Shown here in pieces: positions 1 through 8,236 of a stretch of DNA of 64,000 nt; positions within the stretch are counted from its first letter, which is position 1, and each line of letters opens with the position of its first letter. The stretch is from NCBI RefSeq assembly GCF_001536065.1, contig NZ_CZVW01000009.1, positions 18,885 through 82,884 on the forward strand. Direction: 5' to 3'. The stretch is from Candidatus Chryseopegocella kryptomonas (lineage in GTDB: Bacteria; Bacteroidota; Ignavibacteria; Kryptoniales; Kryptoniaceae). The notes beneath the pieces were generated by a model. It worked only from the letters and a program-made list of their open reading frames with translations. It searched no databases and was not told the origin of the DNA. The translations under genes were made by a program, and so were the position numbers.

Positions 1-207
1 TTTGCCATTTATCCTCATTCCATCTGAGCCACAAATACCGTGTAAACAGGAACGACGAAATGTCAATGTTCCATCAATTTCATTTTTTATGTAATGAAGG
101 ACATCAACAACCCTATCTTTTGGGTCTGCGTTAACTTCATAATCTTTGTAATAAGGTTTCTCGTCTGTTTCTGGATTGAACCGGAAAATTCTAAAGGTTA
201 CCTTCAT
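1..207 (-). CDS. sdhB: Succinate dehydrogenase/fumarate reductase iron-sulfur subunit, N-terminal 69 residues (cut by window edge)
   Basis: Iron-sulfur subunit of complex II, which passes electrons from the flavin of SdhA to quinone. Only the N-terminal part is in the window; it begins MKVTFRIFRFNPETDEK and reads open to base 1. The [2Fe-2S] ferredoxin-fold signature SCLHGICGSDGMRING is present near residues 53-68, matching the family pattern CxxxxCGSDxMxING. The start is the ATG at 207-205; the CAT at 218-220 would open a different frame that stops at once. It lies 22 bases downstream of sdhA and is the last gene of the sdhC-D-A-B operon. The C-terminal [4Fe-4S]/[3Fe-4S] domain is outside the window. 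Confidence 0.93.
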   Translation of the reverse strand, partial: MKVTFRIFRFNPETDEKPYYKDYEVNADPKDRVVDVLHYIKNEIDGTLTFRRSCLHGICGSDGMRINGK

Positions 208-229
208 TTTCAAACCTCATTGTGATTTT

Positions 230-1987
230 TTAATATTTTCTTTCCATAGGTGGAATTTTGGTTATGACGACAGGTTTATATTTGATTATTGGTTCTTTGT
301 CTTCGTTTTTATATATAAGCGTATGCTTGAGCCAATTTTGATCGTCTCGCTTCGGATAATCCTCACGATAATGCGCACCTCTGCTTTCTGTTCTATTCAA
401 AGCACTGTATGCAATTGCTTCAGCGGTGTCAAGCAAATTTCCAAGCTCAATCGCTTCAATAAGATCAGTGTTAAATCGTTTACCCTTATCATCTATTTTG
501 ACTTCTTTATACCTTTCCTTCAACTCTTTGATTTTTTCAATCGCCTCTTTAATTCCTTCCTCGGTTCTGAAAACAGAAACTTTATCCATCATAATCTCTT
601 GAAGTTCTGTTCTAATCCTTGAGACGCGTTCTTTGCCGTTGCTGTTGAGCAATCTTTCAACGGTTTTACGTGTCCATTCATCCGCATCTTTTGGAAGTGG
701 TGCGAAGTCGCGTTCTTTTATATATTCAGCCATTTTCTTTCCACCACGACGACCGAAAACAATTATATCAAGCAAAGAATTTGTCCCAAGACGATTTGCT
801 CCGTGAACAGAGACACACGCAACTTCACCAGCTGCGTAGAAACCTTCAATTTTAGTCCCTTTATCATCAATTACAACTTCTGCATCAACATTTGTCGGTA
901 TTCCGCCCATTGCGTAGTGCGTCGTTGGCACAACAGGAATTGGCTCTTTTAGTGGGTCAACACCGAGATAAATTCTCGCAAAACCGGTTATCTCAGGAAG
1001 TTTTTTGTTTATAATCTCCGGTCCAAGATGTGTTAGATCAAGCAAGAGATAATAAGTTCCATCGGGTCCTTGAATTCCCCTGCCCTCGCGGATTTCAGTA
1101 TACATTGCTCTTGAAATTACATCACGTGGTGCGAGGTCTTTTATTGTAGGTGCGTATCTTTCCATAAATCTTTCGCCGTGTTTATTCCTCAACACACCAC
1201 CTTCACCTCTTGCAGCTTCCGAGACAAGGATCCCAAGACGCCAGAGTCCCGTCGGATGAAATTGAACAAATTCCATATCTTCAAGCGGAATTCCTCTCCT
1301 ATAAACTATTGCGAAACCATCGCCCGTGCCGACAACTGCGTTTGATGTTATCCTGAAAACTCTGCCATATCCACCAGTTGCAAACATAACTGTCTTAGCG
1401 TGGAAAATGTGAATCTCACCAGTTGCAATCTCAATTGCAACCACACCACGGATGATGTTGTCCTGGACAATTAAATCCGTGACGAAAAATTCAGGAAAGA
1501 ACTGAACACCTTTTTTAATGCAGTTTTCATAAAGTGTTTGAAGCATCACATGTCCTGTTCTATCCGCAGAAAAGCAAGCTCTTTTTACGGGGACTCTTTC
1601 ACCAAATGGATTATTTGGATCTTTCGGTTTTGTGTGCCCTCCAAAAGGTCTTTGCGCAATTAAACCTTTCTCATTTCTTGAGAAAGGCATCCCCATATGT
1701 TCAAGTTCAATGATTGCACGAATCGCATCATAACACATTATTTCAATTGCATCCTGATCCCCGAGAAAATCACTTCCTTTTACAGTGTCAAAAAAGTGAT
1801 ATTCCCAGGAATCCTCTTCTTCATTTCCAAGTGCAGCACATACTCCGCCCTGTGCTGTTCCTGTATGTGATCTTGTTGGATAAACTTTTGTTAAGACGGC
1901 GCAGGAATAACCTTCGGGAATTTCAAGTGCTGCTCTTAACCCCGCGCCCCCAGCTCCGACGATTACAGCGTCAAATTGATGAATCAT
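230..1987 (-). CDS. sdhA: Succinate dehydrogenase flavoprotein subunit
   Basis: Catalytic subunit of complex II, oxidising succinate to fumarate with covalently bound FAD on the cytoplasmic face of the inner membrane. The 585-residue product has the N-terminal dinucleotide fold VIVGAGGAGLRAAL, the flavin-linking His in RSHTGTAQGG (about residue 41), the substrate-binding HPTG and SEAARGEGG stretch, and the catalytic Arg region APRDVISRAM. Length fits the family. A good ribosome site (AAGAGGTG) sits six bases before the ATG. The gene lies between sdhD and sdhB. Whether it runs as dehydrogenase or fumarate reductase cannot be told from sequence; the nearby complex I genes and fumarase fit an oxidative cycle. 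Confidence 0.97.
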   Translation of the reverse strand: MIHQFDAVIVGAGGAGLRAALEIPEGYSCAVLTKVYPTRSHTGTAQGGVCAALGNEEEDSWEYHFFDTVKGSDFLGDQDAIEIMCYDAIRAIIELEHMGMPFSRNEKGLIAQRPFGGHTKPKDPNNPFGERVPVKRACFSADRTGHVMLQTLYENCIKKGVQFFPEFFVTDLIVQDNIIRGVVAIEIATGEIHIFHAKTVMFATGGYGRVFRITSNAVVGTGDGFAIVYRRGIPLEDMEFVQFHPTGLWRLGILVSEAARGEGGVLRNKHGERFMERYAPTIKDLAPRDVISRAMYTEIREGRGIQGPDGTYYLLLDLTHLGPEIINKKLPEITGFARIYLGVDPLKEPIPVVPTTHYAMGGIPTNVDAEVVIDDKGTKIEGFYAAGEVACVSVHGANRLGTNSLLDIIVFGRRGGKKMAEYIKERDFAPLPKDADEWTRKTVERLLNSNGKERVSRIRTELQEIMMDKVSVFRTEEGIKEAIEKIKELKERYKEVKIDDKGKRFNTDLIEAIELGNLLDTAEAIAYSALNRTESRGAHYREDYPKRDDQNWLKHTLIYKNEDKEPIIKYKPVVITKIPPMERKY

Positions 1988-2023
1988 TTTTTACACCTCT
2001 TGAAATTTTGTTTTAAAAGTGCT

Positions 2024-2377
2024 TTAAAAATGTAATGCTGTGCTTACACCAAGAACCCAAAAAGCAATTCCAGAGACAACAATTATTCCATAAAGTGTAA
2101 TCGCAAGCCATGGTTTCATCTTGAAATCTCTCAAAATAGACCAAACACCATTCAATCCATGCCACAATCCAAGCGTTATAAAAGTCAAATAAAACATTTT
2201 CCAATATGCATTTGAAAACCTCGCAACGGATTGCTCATAAGAATGACCTGTCTCAGGTGAATAATGCATCAAAATATAATGCCCTACCATCGCAAAAATT
2301 AAAAATATCCCAGTTATCCTCTGCAAAAGCCAGCTTATTGAACCGCTTTTTCTTGAACCGTAATATCTGAATGACAT
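2024..2377 (-). CDS. sdhD: Succinate dehydrogenase membrane anchor subunit
   Basis: Small integral membrane protein (117 residues) that with SdhC anchors complex II and helps form the quinone and heme sites. It shows three hydrophobic segments, about residues 15-36, 60-80 and 90-112. The first carries histidines in GHYILMHYS and the second reads TLGLWHGLNGVWSI, typical of the SdhD/FrdD anchor family. It lies between sdhC and sdhA with short spacers, so it belongs to one transcript. Subunit naming C versus D follows similarity of the second-helix motif and gene order; the two anchors could be swapped in other naming schemes. Confidence 0.85.
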   Translation of the reverse strand: MSFRYYGSRKSGSISWLLQRITGIFLIFAMVGHYILMHYSPETGHSYEQSVARFSNAYWKMFYLTFITLGLWHGLNGVWSILRDFKMKPWLAITLYGIIVVSGIAFWVLGVSTALHF

Positions 2378-2404
2378 TTTAAACCTCCGATTTGTTTTAG
2401 GTTT

Positions 2405-2818
2405 TCAGAGTAATCCAGCAAATGCCTGATGTATCTCGTGGCTAAAGATGAAATAACCCATAACAAGAAATGCGATAATCCCGATTATCATAAGATAAGC
2501 AAACGCCTTCTTGTGGTAGAATGAACCCTTGCCGAAATCAACGAGCACAATTCTAATTCCGTTCAAAGTATGCGCAAGGACGAAAGCAAAAAGCAACCAT
2601 TCAAGAACCTTAAACAATGGCTTTTGAAACAAAGCCATTTCAGCATCAAAAGCTTCTTTTCCTTTTGTAAGCGTTGAAAGGGCGTAGATATGGACATAGA
2701 TATACGCAGTCAGAGCAAGTCCAGAGATTCTGTGAATTATCCACGCCCATCCCCCTGTCTCTTTTTTGTAGGAGGCAACCAGCTTGAAGTAACCTTCACC
2801 TGTTTTTGCTACTTTCAT
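2405..2818 (-). CDS. sdhC: Succinate dehydrogenase cytochrome b556 subunit
   Basis: First gene of the complex II operon, encoding a 137-residue membrane anchor. The family marker WIIHRISGLALTAYIYVHIY lies near residues 26-45, and a second segment has AHTLNGIRIVLVDFG, whose His is the usual heme b ligand candidate. A third hydrophobic segment follows near residues 105-128. The ATG is preceded by AAGGAGC at a good distance. A promoter matching TTG-N20-TAATTTTA lies at 2882-2852, giving a leader of roughly 25 bases. Confidence 0.88.
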   Translation of the reverse strand: MKVAKTGEGYFKLVASYKKETGGWAWIIHRISGLALTAYIYVHIYALSTLTKGKEAFDAEMALFQKPLFKVLEWLLFAFVLAHTLNGIRIVLVDFGKGSFYHKKAFAYLMIIGIIAFLVMGYFIFSHEIHQAFAGLL

Positions 2819-2851
2819 ACAAGTGCTCCTTATGTTTTTTTGTTATCGTTT

Positions 2852-2882
2852 TAAAATTAAAAAAACTCAATTTCAATATCAA
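2852..2882 (-). promoter_or_regulatory. Promoter of the sdhCDAB operon (Bacteroidota-type -33/-7)
   Basis: On the minus strand a TTG (2882-2880) is followed after exactly 20 bases by TAATTTTA (2859-2852), close to the Bacteroidota consensus TTTG-N19/20-TAnnTTTG. It sits 34 bases before the sdhC start codon. The same layout recurs before several other operons in this window. It is inferred from motif and position only. Confidence 0.6.
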
Positions 2883-2999
2883 CTTTAACAGCCCCTCTTT
2901 AACCGAAACAAAATCTCGCCAGCAAACAAATGAATTTAATTTTGCAAAATTTTTGCTTAAATTATTTTTTGAAAAGACGAAAATTAACACTTTAAGAAA

Positions 3000-3950
3000 A
3001 TGGCAAGGACAAAAGAAAAACAACTTATCTCAATAGTCATACCCCTATATAACGAAGTTGAATCTTTAAACGAACTTTACCAACAAATTAACGAAGTCGT
3101 CAAGGCAAACAAATACAACTACGAGATAATTTTTGTTGACGATGGCTCTGACGATGGCTCGCTTGATGTTTTAAAAAAATTGAGACAGAAGGATAAAAAT
3201 GTTAAAATCATAAGTTTCAGAAGAAATTACGGGAAATCAGCTGCTCTTGCAGTTGGATTTGAGCATGCAAAGGGCGATGTTGTGATAACTATGGATGCTG
3301 ATTTACAGGATGATCCGCACGAGATTCCGAACCTATTGAAAAAACTTAATGAAGGTTATGACCTCGTCTCTGGATGGAAAAAGAAAAGATACGATCCGAT
3401 AACAAAAACAATCCCATCAAAAATTTTCAACTTTACAGTTTCAACTTTAACAGGGATAAAGATTCACGATTTCAACTGTGGTTTAAAAGCATACAGAAAA
3501 AGCGTGACGCAAGATATAAAAGTTTATGGTGAATTGCATCGCTATTTGCCTGTGCTTGCACATTGGGCTGGTTATAAAATTGGCGAAGTTATCGTCCAGC
3601 ATCATCCAAGAAAATATGGAAAGACAAAATTTGGAATCAGCAGATTTCTAAAGGGTTTTCTTGATCTCTTGACAGTTTTATTCACGACAAGATATTTCAA
3701 AAGACCTCTTCATCTTTTTGGAACTGTCGGGCTTCTTGTGTTTTTGCTTGGTTTTGGCATCACGCTTTATCTCTCGCTTTTGAAAATAATTGAAGGAATT
3801 GCATTGAGCAATAGACCGCTTTTCATACTTGGAATTATGCTCACAATTGTCGGAGTTCAATTTATCTCAATCGGTTTGCTTGGGGAGATGATAACACGAG
3901 CATATCAGCATCTTGAAACTTATTCAATCAAGGAAATACATCTTGACTAA
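3000..3950 (+). CDS. Family 2 glycosyltransferase, DPM1/GtrB-like, membrane-anchored
   Basis: Likely transfers a sugar from a nucleotide donor to polyprenyl phosphate or a related lipid on the cytoplasmic face of the inner membrane. The 316-residue protein has the GT2 core: SIVIPLYNE (residues 11-19), VDDGSDDGS (46-54) and the metal-binding DADLQDD (99-105), then the family motif DFNCGLKAYR. Two C-terminal transmembrane segments, about 233-260 and 271-295, match the GtrB/ArnC/DPM1-with-anchor type. It starts a two-gene operon; the next glycosyltransferase begins two bases after its stop. The exact sugar and acceptor cannot be told. Confidence 0.88.
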   Translation: MARTKEKQLISIVIPLYNEVESLNELYQQINEVVKANKYNYEIIFVDDGSDDGSLDVLKKLRQKDKNVKIISFRRNYGKSAALAVGFEHAKGDVVITMDADLQDDPHEIPNLLKKLNEGYDLVSGWKKKRYDPITKTIPSKIFNFTVSTLTGIKIHDFNCGLKAYRKSVTQDIKVYGELHRYLPVLAHWAGYKIGEVIVQHHPRKYGKTKFGISRFLKGFLDLLTVLFTTRYFKRPLHLFGTVGLLVFLLGFGITLYLSLLKIIEGIALSNRPLFILGIMLTIVGVQFISIGLLGEMITRAYQHLETYSIKEIHLD

Positions 3951-3952
3951 AA

Positions 3953-5086
3953 ATGAAAATAATCATCATCTCACCTGCTTATCCATACAGAGGCGGAATT
4001 GCGCACTACGCTGGGCTACTTTTCAAAACCCTTGCTCAAAGAGGACACAATGTAAAAATTTTCAACTTCAAAAGATTATATCCGAAACTTTTATTCCCAG
4101 GCAAAACGCAATTTGAACAAGTTTCTGAAACAGAAAAAATTGAAACAGAAAGGATTATTGACTCAATCAATCCATTTAACTGGATCATCACTGGCTTAAA
4201 AATTTTGCGTGAAAAACCAAATGTGTTAATTTTTAAATACTGGCTTCCATTTCTTGCTCCATGTTATGGAGTTATATCCGCTGTTGTTAAGATTTTTTCC
4301 CATACAAAAATAATTTTCATCTGCCACAACATAACTCCGCACGAAAAATTCCCATTTTCAAAATTGCTTACAAAATTTGCTTTCGCTTTCGCAGATCATT
4401 TCATAGTTCAATCAAATGTTGTTGAAAATGACCTAATCAAAATAAAGCCAAAGGCAAACTATAAAAAAATTTTTCATCCAATTTATGACATATTTGGTGA
4501 AGAAATTGACAAAAAAGAAGCAAGAAAAATTCTGGGATTAAATCCGAACGATAAAATTTTGCTCTTTTTTGGATACATCAGAGCGTATAAGGGGCTTGAT
4601 TTAATTTTAAGAGCGATGAAATTTATACTTGCACAAATTCAGGTAAAACTTCTCGTTGCAGGCGAATTTTACGAAAACCCCGAAAAGTATTTTAAAATTG
4701 TTGAAGATGAAGGAATTTCTGATTTTGTCATCTTTAAAAGCGAGTATATCCCAAACGATGATGTCAAAGTTTATTTTTCTGCATCTGATGTTGTGGTTTT
4801 GCCGTATGTTTCAGCAACTCAAAGCGGAATCGTTCAAATCGCCTACAACTTCAATAGACCTGTAATTGCAACAAATGTTGGTGGACTTCCGGAAGTTGTC
4901 TTTAATGGTGAAACGGGGTTAATTACCGAACCAGAGCCGGAAAAAATTGCAGAAGCTGTGGTGAGGTTTTTTAAAGAAAATCTTGGGGAAAAATTTTCAA
5001 AAAATGTTAAATCCGCCAAAGAGAAATTTTCTTGGGAAAATCTTGCAAACGCAATTGAGTCAATCATAAATGAAAGCGGGGGCTGA
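3953..5086 (+). CDS. Family 4 (GT-B) glycosyltransferase
   Basis: A 377-residue GT-B glycosyltransferase, probably building cell-surface polysaccharide or glycolipid. The N-terminal Rossmann half starts IIIISPAYPYRGGIAHYA, with the glycine-rich acceptor loop. The C-terminal half has FGYIRAYKGLDLI (the donor-binding R/K region) and the end motif NFNRPVIATNVGGLPEVV with following GETGLI, as in GT4 enzymes. It starts two bases after the upstream GT2 gene, so the two are co-transcribed and probably act in one pathway. Its stop codon TGA (5084-5086) is inside the loop of the terminator hairpin. Donor and acceptor are unknown. Confidence 0.88.
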   Translation: MKIIIISPAYPYRGGIAHYAGLLFKTLAQRGHNVKIFNFKRLYPKLLFPGKTQFEQVSETEKIETERIIDSINPFNWIITGLKILREKPNVLIFKYWLPFLAPCYGVISAVVKIFSHTKIIFICHNITPHEKFPFSKLLTKFAFAFADHFIVQSNVVENDLIKIKPKANYKKIFHPIYDIFGEEIDKKEARKILGLNPNDKILLFFGYIRAYKGLDLILRAMKFILAQIQVKLLVAGEFYENPEKYFKIVEDEGISDFVIFKSEYIPNDDVKVYFSASDVVVLPYVSATQSGIVQIAYNFNRPVIATNVGGLPEVVFNGETGLITEPEPEKIAEAVVRFFKENLGEKFSKNVKSAKEKFSWENLANAIESIINESGG

Positions 5087-5098
5087 AAAGCCCCCGCT
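5075..5098. terminator. Hairpin terminator between convergent genes
   Basis: A perfect 9-base-pair GC-rich stem, AGCGGGGGC (5075-5083) and GCCCCCGCT (5090-5098), encloses the loop TGAAAA. It lies where the glycosyltransferase operon (+) meets the EF-G paralogue (-). Neither side has a long T tract (ATTTCATT on the plus side), so it may serve both directions as a moderate terminator. The plus-strand gene's stop codon is in the loop. Confidence 0.75.
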
Positions 5099-5101
5099 AT
5101 T

Positions 5102-7204
5102 TCATTCCTCTTCAACCGCTTCTTTCTGTTTCTGCGCCTCGGCTATGATTTTGTCAGCGATTTCTTTCGGAACTTCCTCATAATGTGAAAATCTTGCGGT
5201 GAAAACTCCCCTTCCTTGCGTGAGCGATCTCAAAGCTGATGAATATCTATAAAGTTCTTTCTGCGGGACATACGCTTTGACAATTTGATATGGACCCTCG
5301 GCTGTCATCCCTATAACTTTGCCCCTTCGGCTTGAAATATCCCCAATTACACTCCCCATATATTCCTCAGGAACTTTAACTTCAATCTCATAGATTGGTT
5401 CAAGGAGCACTGGATTTGCGTTCATAAATGCTTTTTTAAATGCCATTGACGCAGCAATCTGGAAAGCAAGATCGGACGAATCAACAGGATGGTAAGAACC
5501 ATAATCAAGCGTGACTTTCACATCAATGACTGGATAACCTGCGAGCACACCTTTTGCCATAGTGTCTCTTACCCCTTTTTCAACAGCAGGAATATAATTT
5601 CTTGGGACGACGCCACCTACTATTGCATCAACGAACTCAAAACCTCCACCTCTTGGCAATGGTTCAAGGACAAGCCAGACATCTCCGTATTGACCTCTTC
5701 CACCAGTTTGTCTTTTGTATTTACCCTGCTCCCTTGCCCTGCCTTTGATGGTTTCACGATATGGAATTTTTGGCTCACCAAGTTCAACTTCAACTCCGTA
5801 TTTTTCCTTCAATCTCTTTGCGATTATCATAAGATGCGTTTCACCTTGTCCACTTATCAATGTTTGCTGCAATTCATTATCAACTGTGAAAACAAATGTC
5901 GGGTCTTCCTCGTGAAGAGCGTGAAGCCCAGCTGCAATTTTTTCTTCCTCACCCTTATTCTTTGAGATGATCGCAAACTGGATGACAGGTTCAGGGAATT
6001 TAATCGGTGGGATAACAACTGAAAATGTCTTTGTTGAAAGTGTATCGTTTGTGTGTGTATTTTTCAACTTTACAACAGCACCTATATCACCAGCATAAAA
6101 TTTATTCACTTCTTTTCTTTCTTTTCCATTCATAACATAAAGCTGGCTTAATCTTTCAATCGTCCCATTGCTTTGATTGACAAGGTCAATCCCACGAGTT
6201 ATCGTCCCAGAGAAAACTTTGAAAAACGAAAATTCGCCAACGTGTGCTTCTGAAACTGTTTTGAAAATGAAAATAACGGGCTCGCCAGATGAATTATAAT
6301 TTAACTTGATAGTTTGTGATGTATCGCCTTTTAAGTTTGCTTCAACAAATTTTTTATTCGGGCTCGGACAATAATCAACCACAAAATCAAGAATTGGTTT
6401 AACACCGATATTATGATAAGCATCTGCGCAGAAAATCGGGAAAATTTTTCTCTCTGCAAACGCATTGATAAAACCAGATTTTAACTCCTCATCGCTTAAT
6501 CCACCATTTTCAAAAAACTTGTTCAAGAGCTCTTCATCAGTTTCAGCGATTGATTCAATTAATTCCTCACGCATCTTCTCTGCCTTCTCTTTCAAATCCG
6601 CTGGTATTTCTTCCTCGGTATAATTTCCAGATAAGTCCCTTGCAAATTTTAACACTTTCATTCTCAAAACATCAACAATTGAATCAAAATTTGTCCCCTG
6701 ATTTAACGGGAATTGAACAACGACCGCTTCATGACCAAATCTTTCTCTTATTTGATTTACGACATTATCAAAATTTGAATGCTCCGCATCAAGTTTGTTT
6801 ACGACAAAGATGACGCTATTTCCCGTTTCTTTTGCAGATTCCCAAGCTGTTTCAGTTCCAATTTCAACTCCTTCAATTGACTTAACAAAAAGCAAAGCGG
6901 TATCAGAAACTTTTAAACCGCTCTTTACCTCACCGATGAAATCAGCATATCCTGGCATGTCAATTATGTTGATCTTAACATCTTTCCACTCGCAATGCAA
7001 AAGAGAAAGATTGATTGAGACCTGTTGCGCAATTTCATCTGGATGATAATCCGAGACGGTATTTCCCTCTTGAACTCTGCCAAGTCGTGTTGTTACGCCA
7101 GCGCTGTAAAGTATGGCTTCCGCAAACGATGTTTTTCCCGAACCACCATGCCCAATTAATCCAATGTTTCTGATTTTTTCTGTTGGATATTCCTTCACCA
7201 CCAT
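5102..7204 (-). CDS. Elongation factor G-like GTPase (EF-G2/FusA2 type)
   Basis: A translational GTPase of about 700 residues with all EF-G domains. The G domain is diverged: the P-loop reads GHGGSGKTSF where canonical EF-G has GHIDAGKTT, and G3 reads DMPGYADF in place of DTPGHVDF, while NKLDAE (G4) is kept. The C-terminal part has the domain IV/V motifs YRETIKGRAREQGKYKRQTG and GRGVFTARFSHYEEVP. These features mark the EF-G2-like subfamily, a paralogue of the housekeeping factor that may act on ribosomes in a special step or under stress. The start is unclear: TTG 7207, ATG 7204 and GTG 7201/7198 follow directly after AAGGAGG, so a GTG start is possible. DUF948 lies just upstream. Confidence 0.88.
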   Translation of the reverse strand: MVVKEYPTEKIRNIGLIGHGGSGKTSFAEAILYSAGVTTRLGRVQEGNTVSDYHPDEIAQQVSINLSLLHCEWKDVKINIIDMPGYADFIGEVKSGLKVSDTALLFVKSIEGVEIGTETAWESAKETGNSVIFVVNKLDAEHSNFDNVVNQIRERFGHEAVVVQFPLNQGTNFDSIVDVLRMKVLKFARDLSGNYTEEEIPADLKEKAEKMREELIESIAETDEELLNKFFENGGLSDEELKSGFINAFAERKIFPIFCADAYHNIGVKPILDFVVDYCPSPNKKFVEANLKGDTSQTIKLNYNSSGEPVIFIFKTVSEAHVGEFSFFKVFSGTITRGIDLVNQSNGTIERLSQLYVMNGKERKEVNKFYAGDIGAVVKLKNTHTNDTLSTKTFSVVIPPIKFPEPVIQFAIISKNKGEEEKIAAGLHALHEEDPTFVFTVDNELQQTLISGQGETHLMIIAKRLKEKYGVEVELGEPKIPYRETIKGRAREQGKYKRQTGGRGQYGDVWLVLEPLPRGGGFEFVDAIVGGVVPRNYIPAVEKGVRDTMAKGVLAGYPVIDVKVTLDYGSYHPVDSSDLAFQIAASMAFKKAFMNANPVLLEPIYEIEVKVPEEYMGSVIGDISSRRGKVIGMTAEGPYQIVKAYVPQKELYRYSSALRSLTQGRGVFTARFSHYEEVPKEIADKIIAEAQKQKEAVEEE

Positions 7205-7222
7205 CAACCTCCTTTTTGTGTT

Positions 7223-7609
7223 TTATGCTTTTAGCTTTGTTATAACCGTGCGAATTGCCTTTATCAACGCAAAAATTTTTGTCAAGCCCGATGGCAAACC
7301 TTCAAGCGTTGAAGAACTATCGGTTGAAAAAACTCCCTTCACACGCTGGAAATATGATTGAAATGTTTCTGTCAAGTTCTGAATCGTTTCAAACTGCGAT
7401 TGAGCTTTTGATGTTACATCAGCAAGTTGTTCTGATACTTTCTGGAAATTGTCAAGAATTGTTGGAAGTTTTGAGTTTAGCTCGGTCGTCGTCCTGTTTA
7501 AATTTTCAAGCAAAGTTTTCAATCTGATAAAAACGATGACAAGATAAACCAACGCTGAAATTGCCGAAACAAGCAAAAGAGCGGTTAAAATTTGAATTAA
7601 AGTTTCCAT
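7223..7609 (-). CDS. DUF948-like membrane protein with coiled coil
   Basis: A 128-residue protein with one N-terminal transmembrane segment (METLIQILTALLLVSAISAL and onward, about residues 4-28) followed by a long amphipathic coiled-coil region rich in Leu, Thr, Asn and Gln. This is the layout of the DUF948 family (general-stress YtxG-like proteins), which often pairs with YtxH proteins; the neighbour upstream is indeed YtxH-like. The start chosen is ATG 7609; a GTG at 7618 would add three residues. A strong terminator separates it from the YtxH gene, so it may have its own promoter or rely on read-through. The EF-G paralogue starts about 18 bases after its stop. Function unknown; probably envelope or stress related. 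Confidence 0.75.
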   Translation of the reverse strand: METLIQILTALLLVSAISALVYLVIVFIRLKTLLENLNRTTTELNSKLPTILDNFQKVSEQLADVTSKAQSQFETIQNLTETFQSYFQRVKGVFSTDSSSTLEGLPSGLTKIFALIKAIRTVITKLKA

Positions 7610-7631
7610 TTGAAACACCGAGATTAATTTT

Positions 7632-7663
7632 AAAATAAAAAAGGCAAGACATCCCGTCTTGCC
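7632..7663 (-). terminator. Rho-independent terminator after the YtxH-like gene
   Basis: On the minus strand GGCAAGAC-GGGAT-GTCTTGCC (7663-7643) forms an 8-base-pair stem with a 5-base loop, directly followed by TTTTTTATTTT. It lies 12 bases after the YtxH-like stop codon and before the DUF948-like gene. Confidence 0.88.
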
Positions 7664-7674
7664 CTTTAAAGTTT

Positions 7675-8028
7675 TCAGCTTTTGCTCTTCTTTGTTTCTT
7701 CTTTATAAGTTTCAACTCCCGACTTCACTGCTTCTTTAACGGTTTCAACTTTTTGCTTTGCGCTTGAAATTATCTCATCAACTTCTCTTTTAATTTTTTC
7801 TGCTTCTTCTTTTGCTTTTTCAATCACTTCTTCGGCTTTAGCTTTTGCTTCACCTAGATATTCACCAGCTTTTTCCTTCGCAAGTGTTGATTTTTCCTTG
7901 ATCAAAGCTCTCATTTCCCTTCCACTCTTTGGTGTAAACAACATAGCAAGCACAGCCCCTAATGCACTCCCAACCAAAAAGCCAATTAAAAATCCCCGAA
8001 ACATTCCTTCATTATTTTCTCTCGCCAT
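7675..8028 (-). CDS. YtxH-domain (gas-vesicle-like/stress) protein
   Basis: A 117-residue protein with the YtxH signature: a glycine-rich transmembrane segment GFLIGFLVGSALGAVLAMLF (about residues 12-31) followed by TPKSGREMR, then a highly charged Lys/Glu/Ala helix to the C terminus that should form an extended coiled coil. Family members are small inner-membrane proteins linked to general stress in Firmicutes, but no molecular function is established. It has a strong ribosome site (GGAGGT) before ATG 8028. It is a single-gene unit ended by the terminator at 7663-7632; the next gene downstream is the often-paired DUF948-like gene. Confidence 0.85.
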   Translation of the reverse strand: MARENNEGMFRGFLIGFLVGSALGAVLAMLFTPKSGREMRALIKEKSTLAKEKAGEYLGEAKAKAEEVIEKAKEEAEKIKREVDEIISSAKQKVETVKEAVKSGVETYKEETKKSKS

Positions 8029-8192
8029 GACTTACCTCCAGAATTTAGTTTTCAATTTAAATGCTCATACACAAAAATCATAACATTAAACACAATCTCA
8101 CTTCGCAAACAAAATAACCTTCACACTTGCTCACAATCTCAAAATTAAGATAAAAACCTGATTTCTAAAAATCAAGATTTTCATCAAAGATG

Positions 8193-8221
8193 CAAAAACG
8201 CCTCCCCGAAATTCGGGGAGG
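8193..8221 (-). terminator. Rho-independent terminator after the MBL-fold hydrolase
   Basis: On the minus strand CCTCCCCG-AATTT-CGGGGAGG (8221-8201) forms an 8-base-pair GC-rich stem with a 5-base loop, followed by CGTTTTTGC. It lies 15 bases downstream of the hydrolase stop codon. Confidence 0.85.
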
Positions 8222-8236
8222 TTTAAATTAACCAGA

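Noticed and set aside
8029..8192. Possible small gene or RNA in the AT-rich spacer upstream of the YtxH-like gene
   Set aside because: No frame with a ribosome site and no clear hairpin apart from the terminator; it most likely holds only the YtxH promoter.
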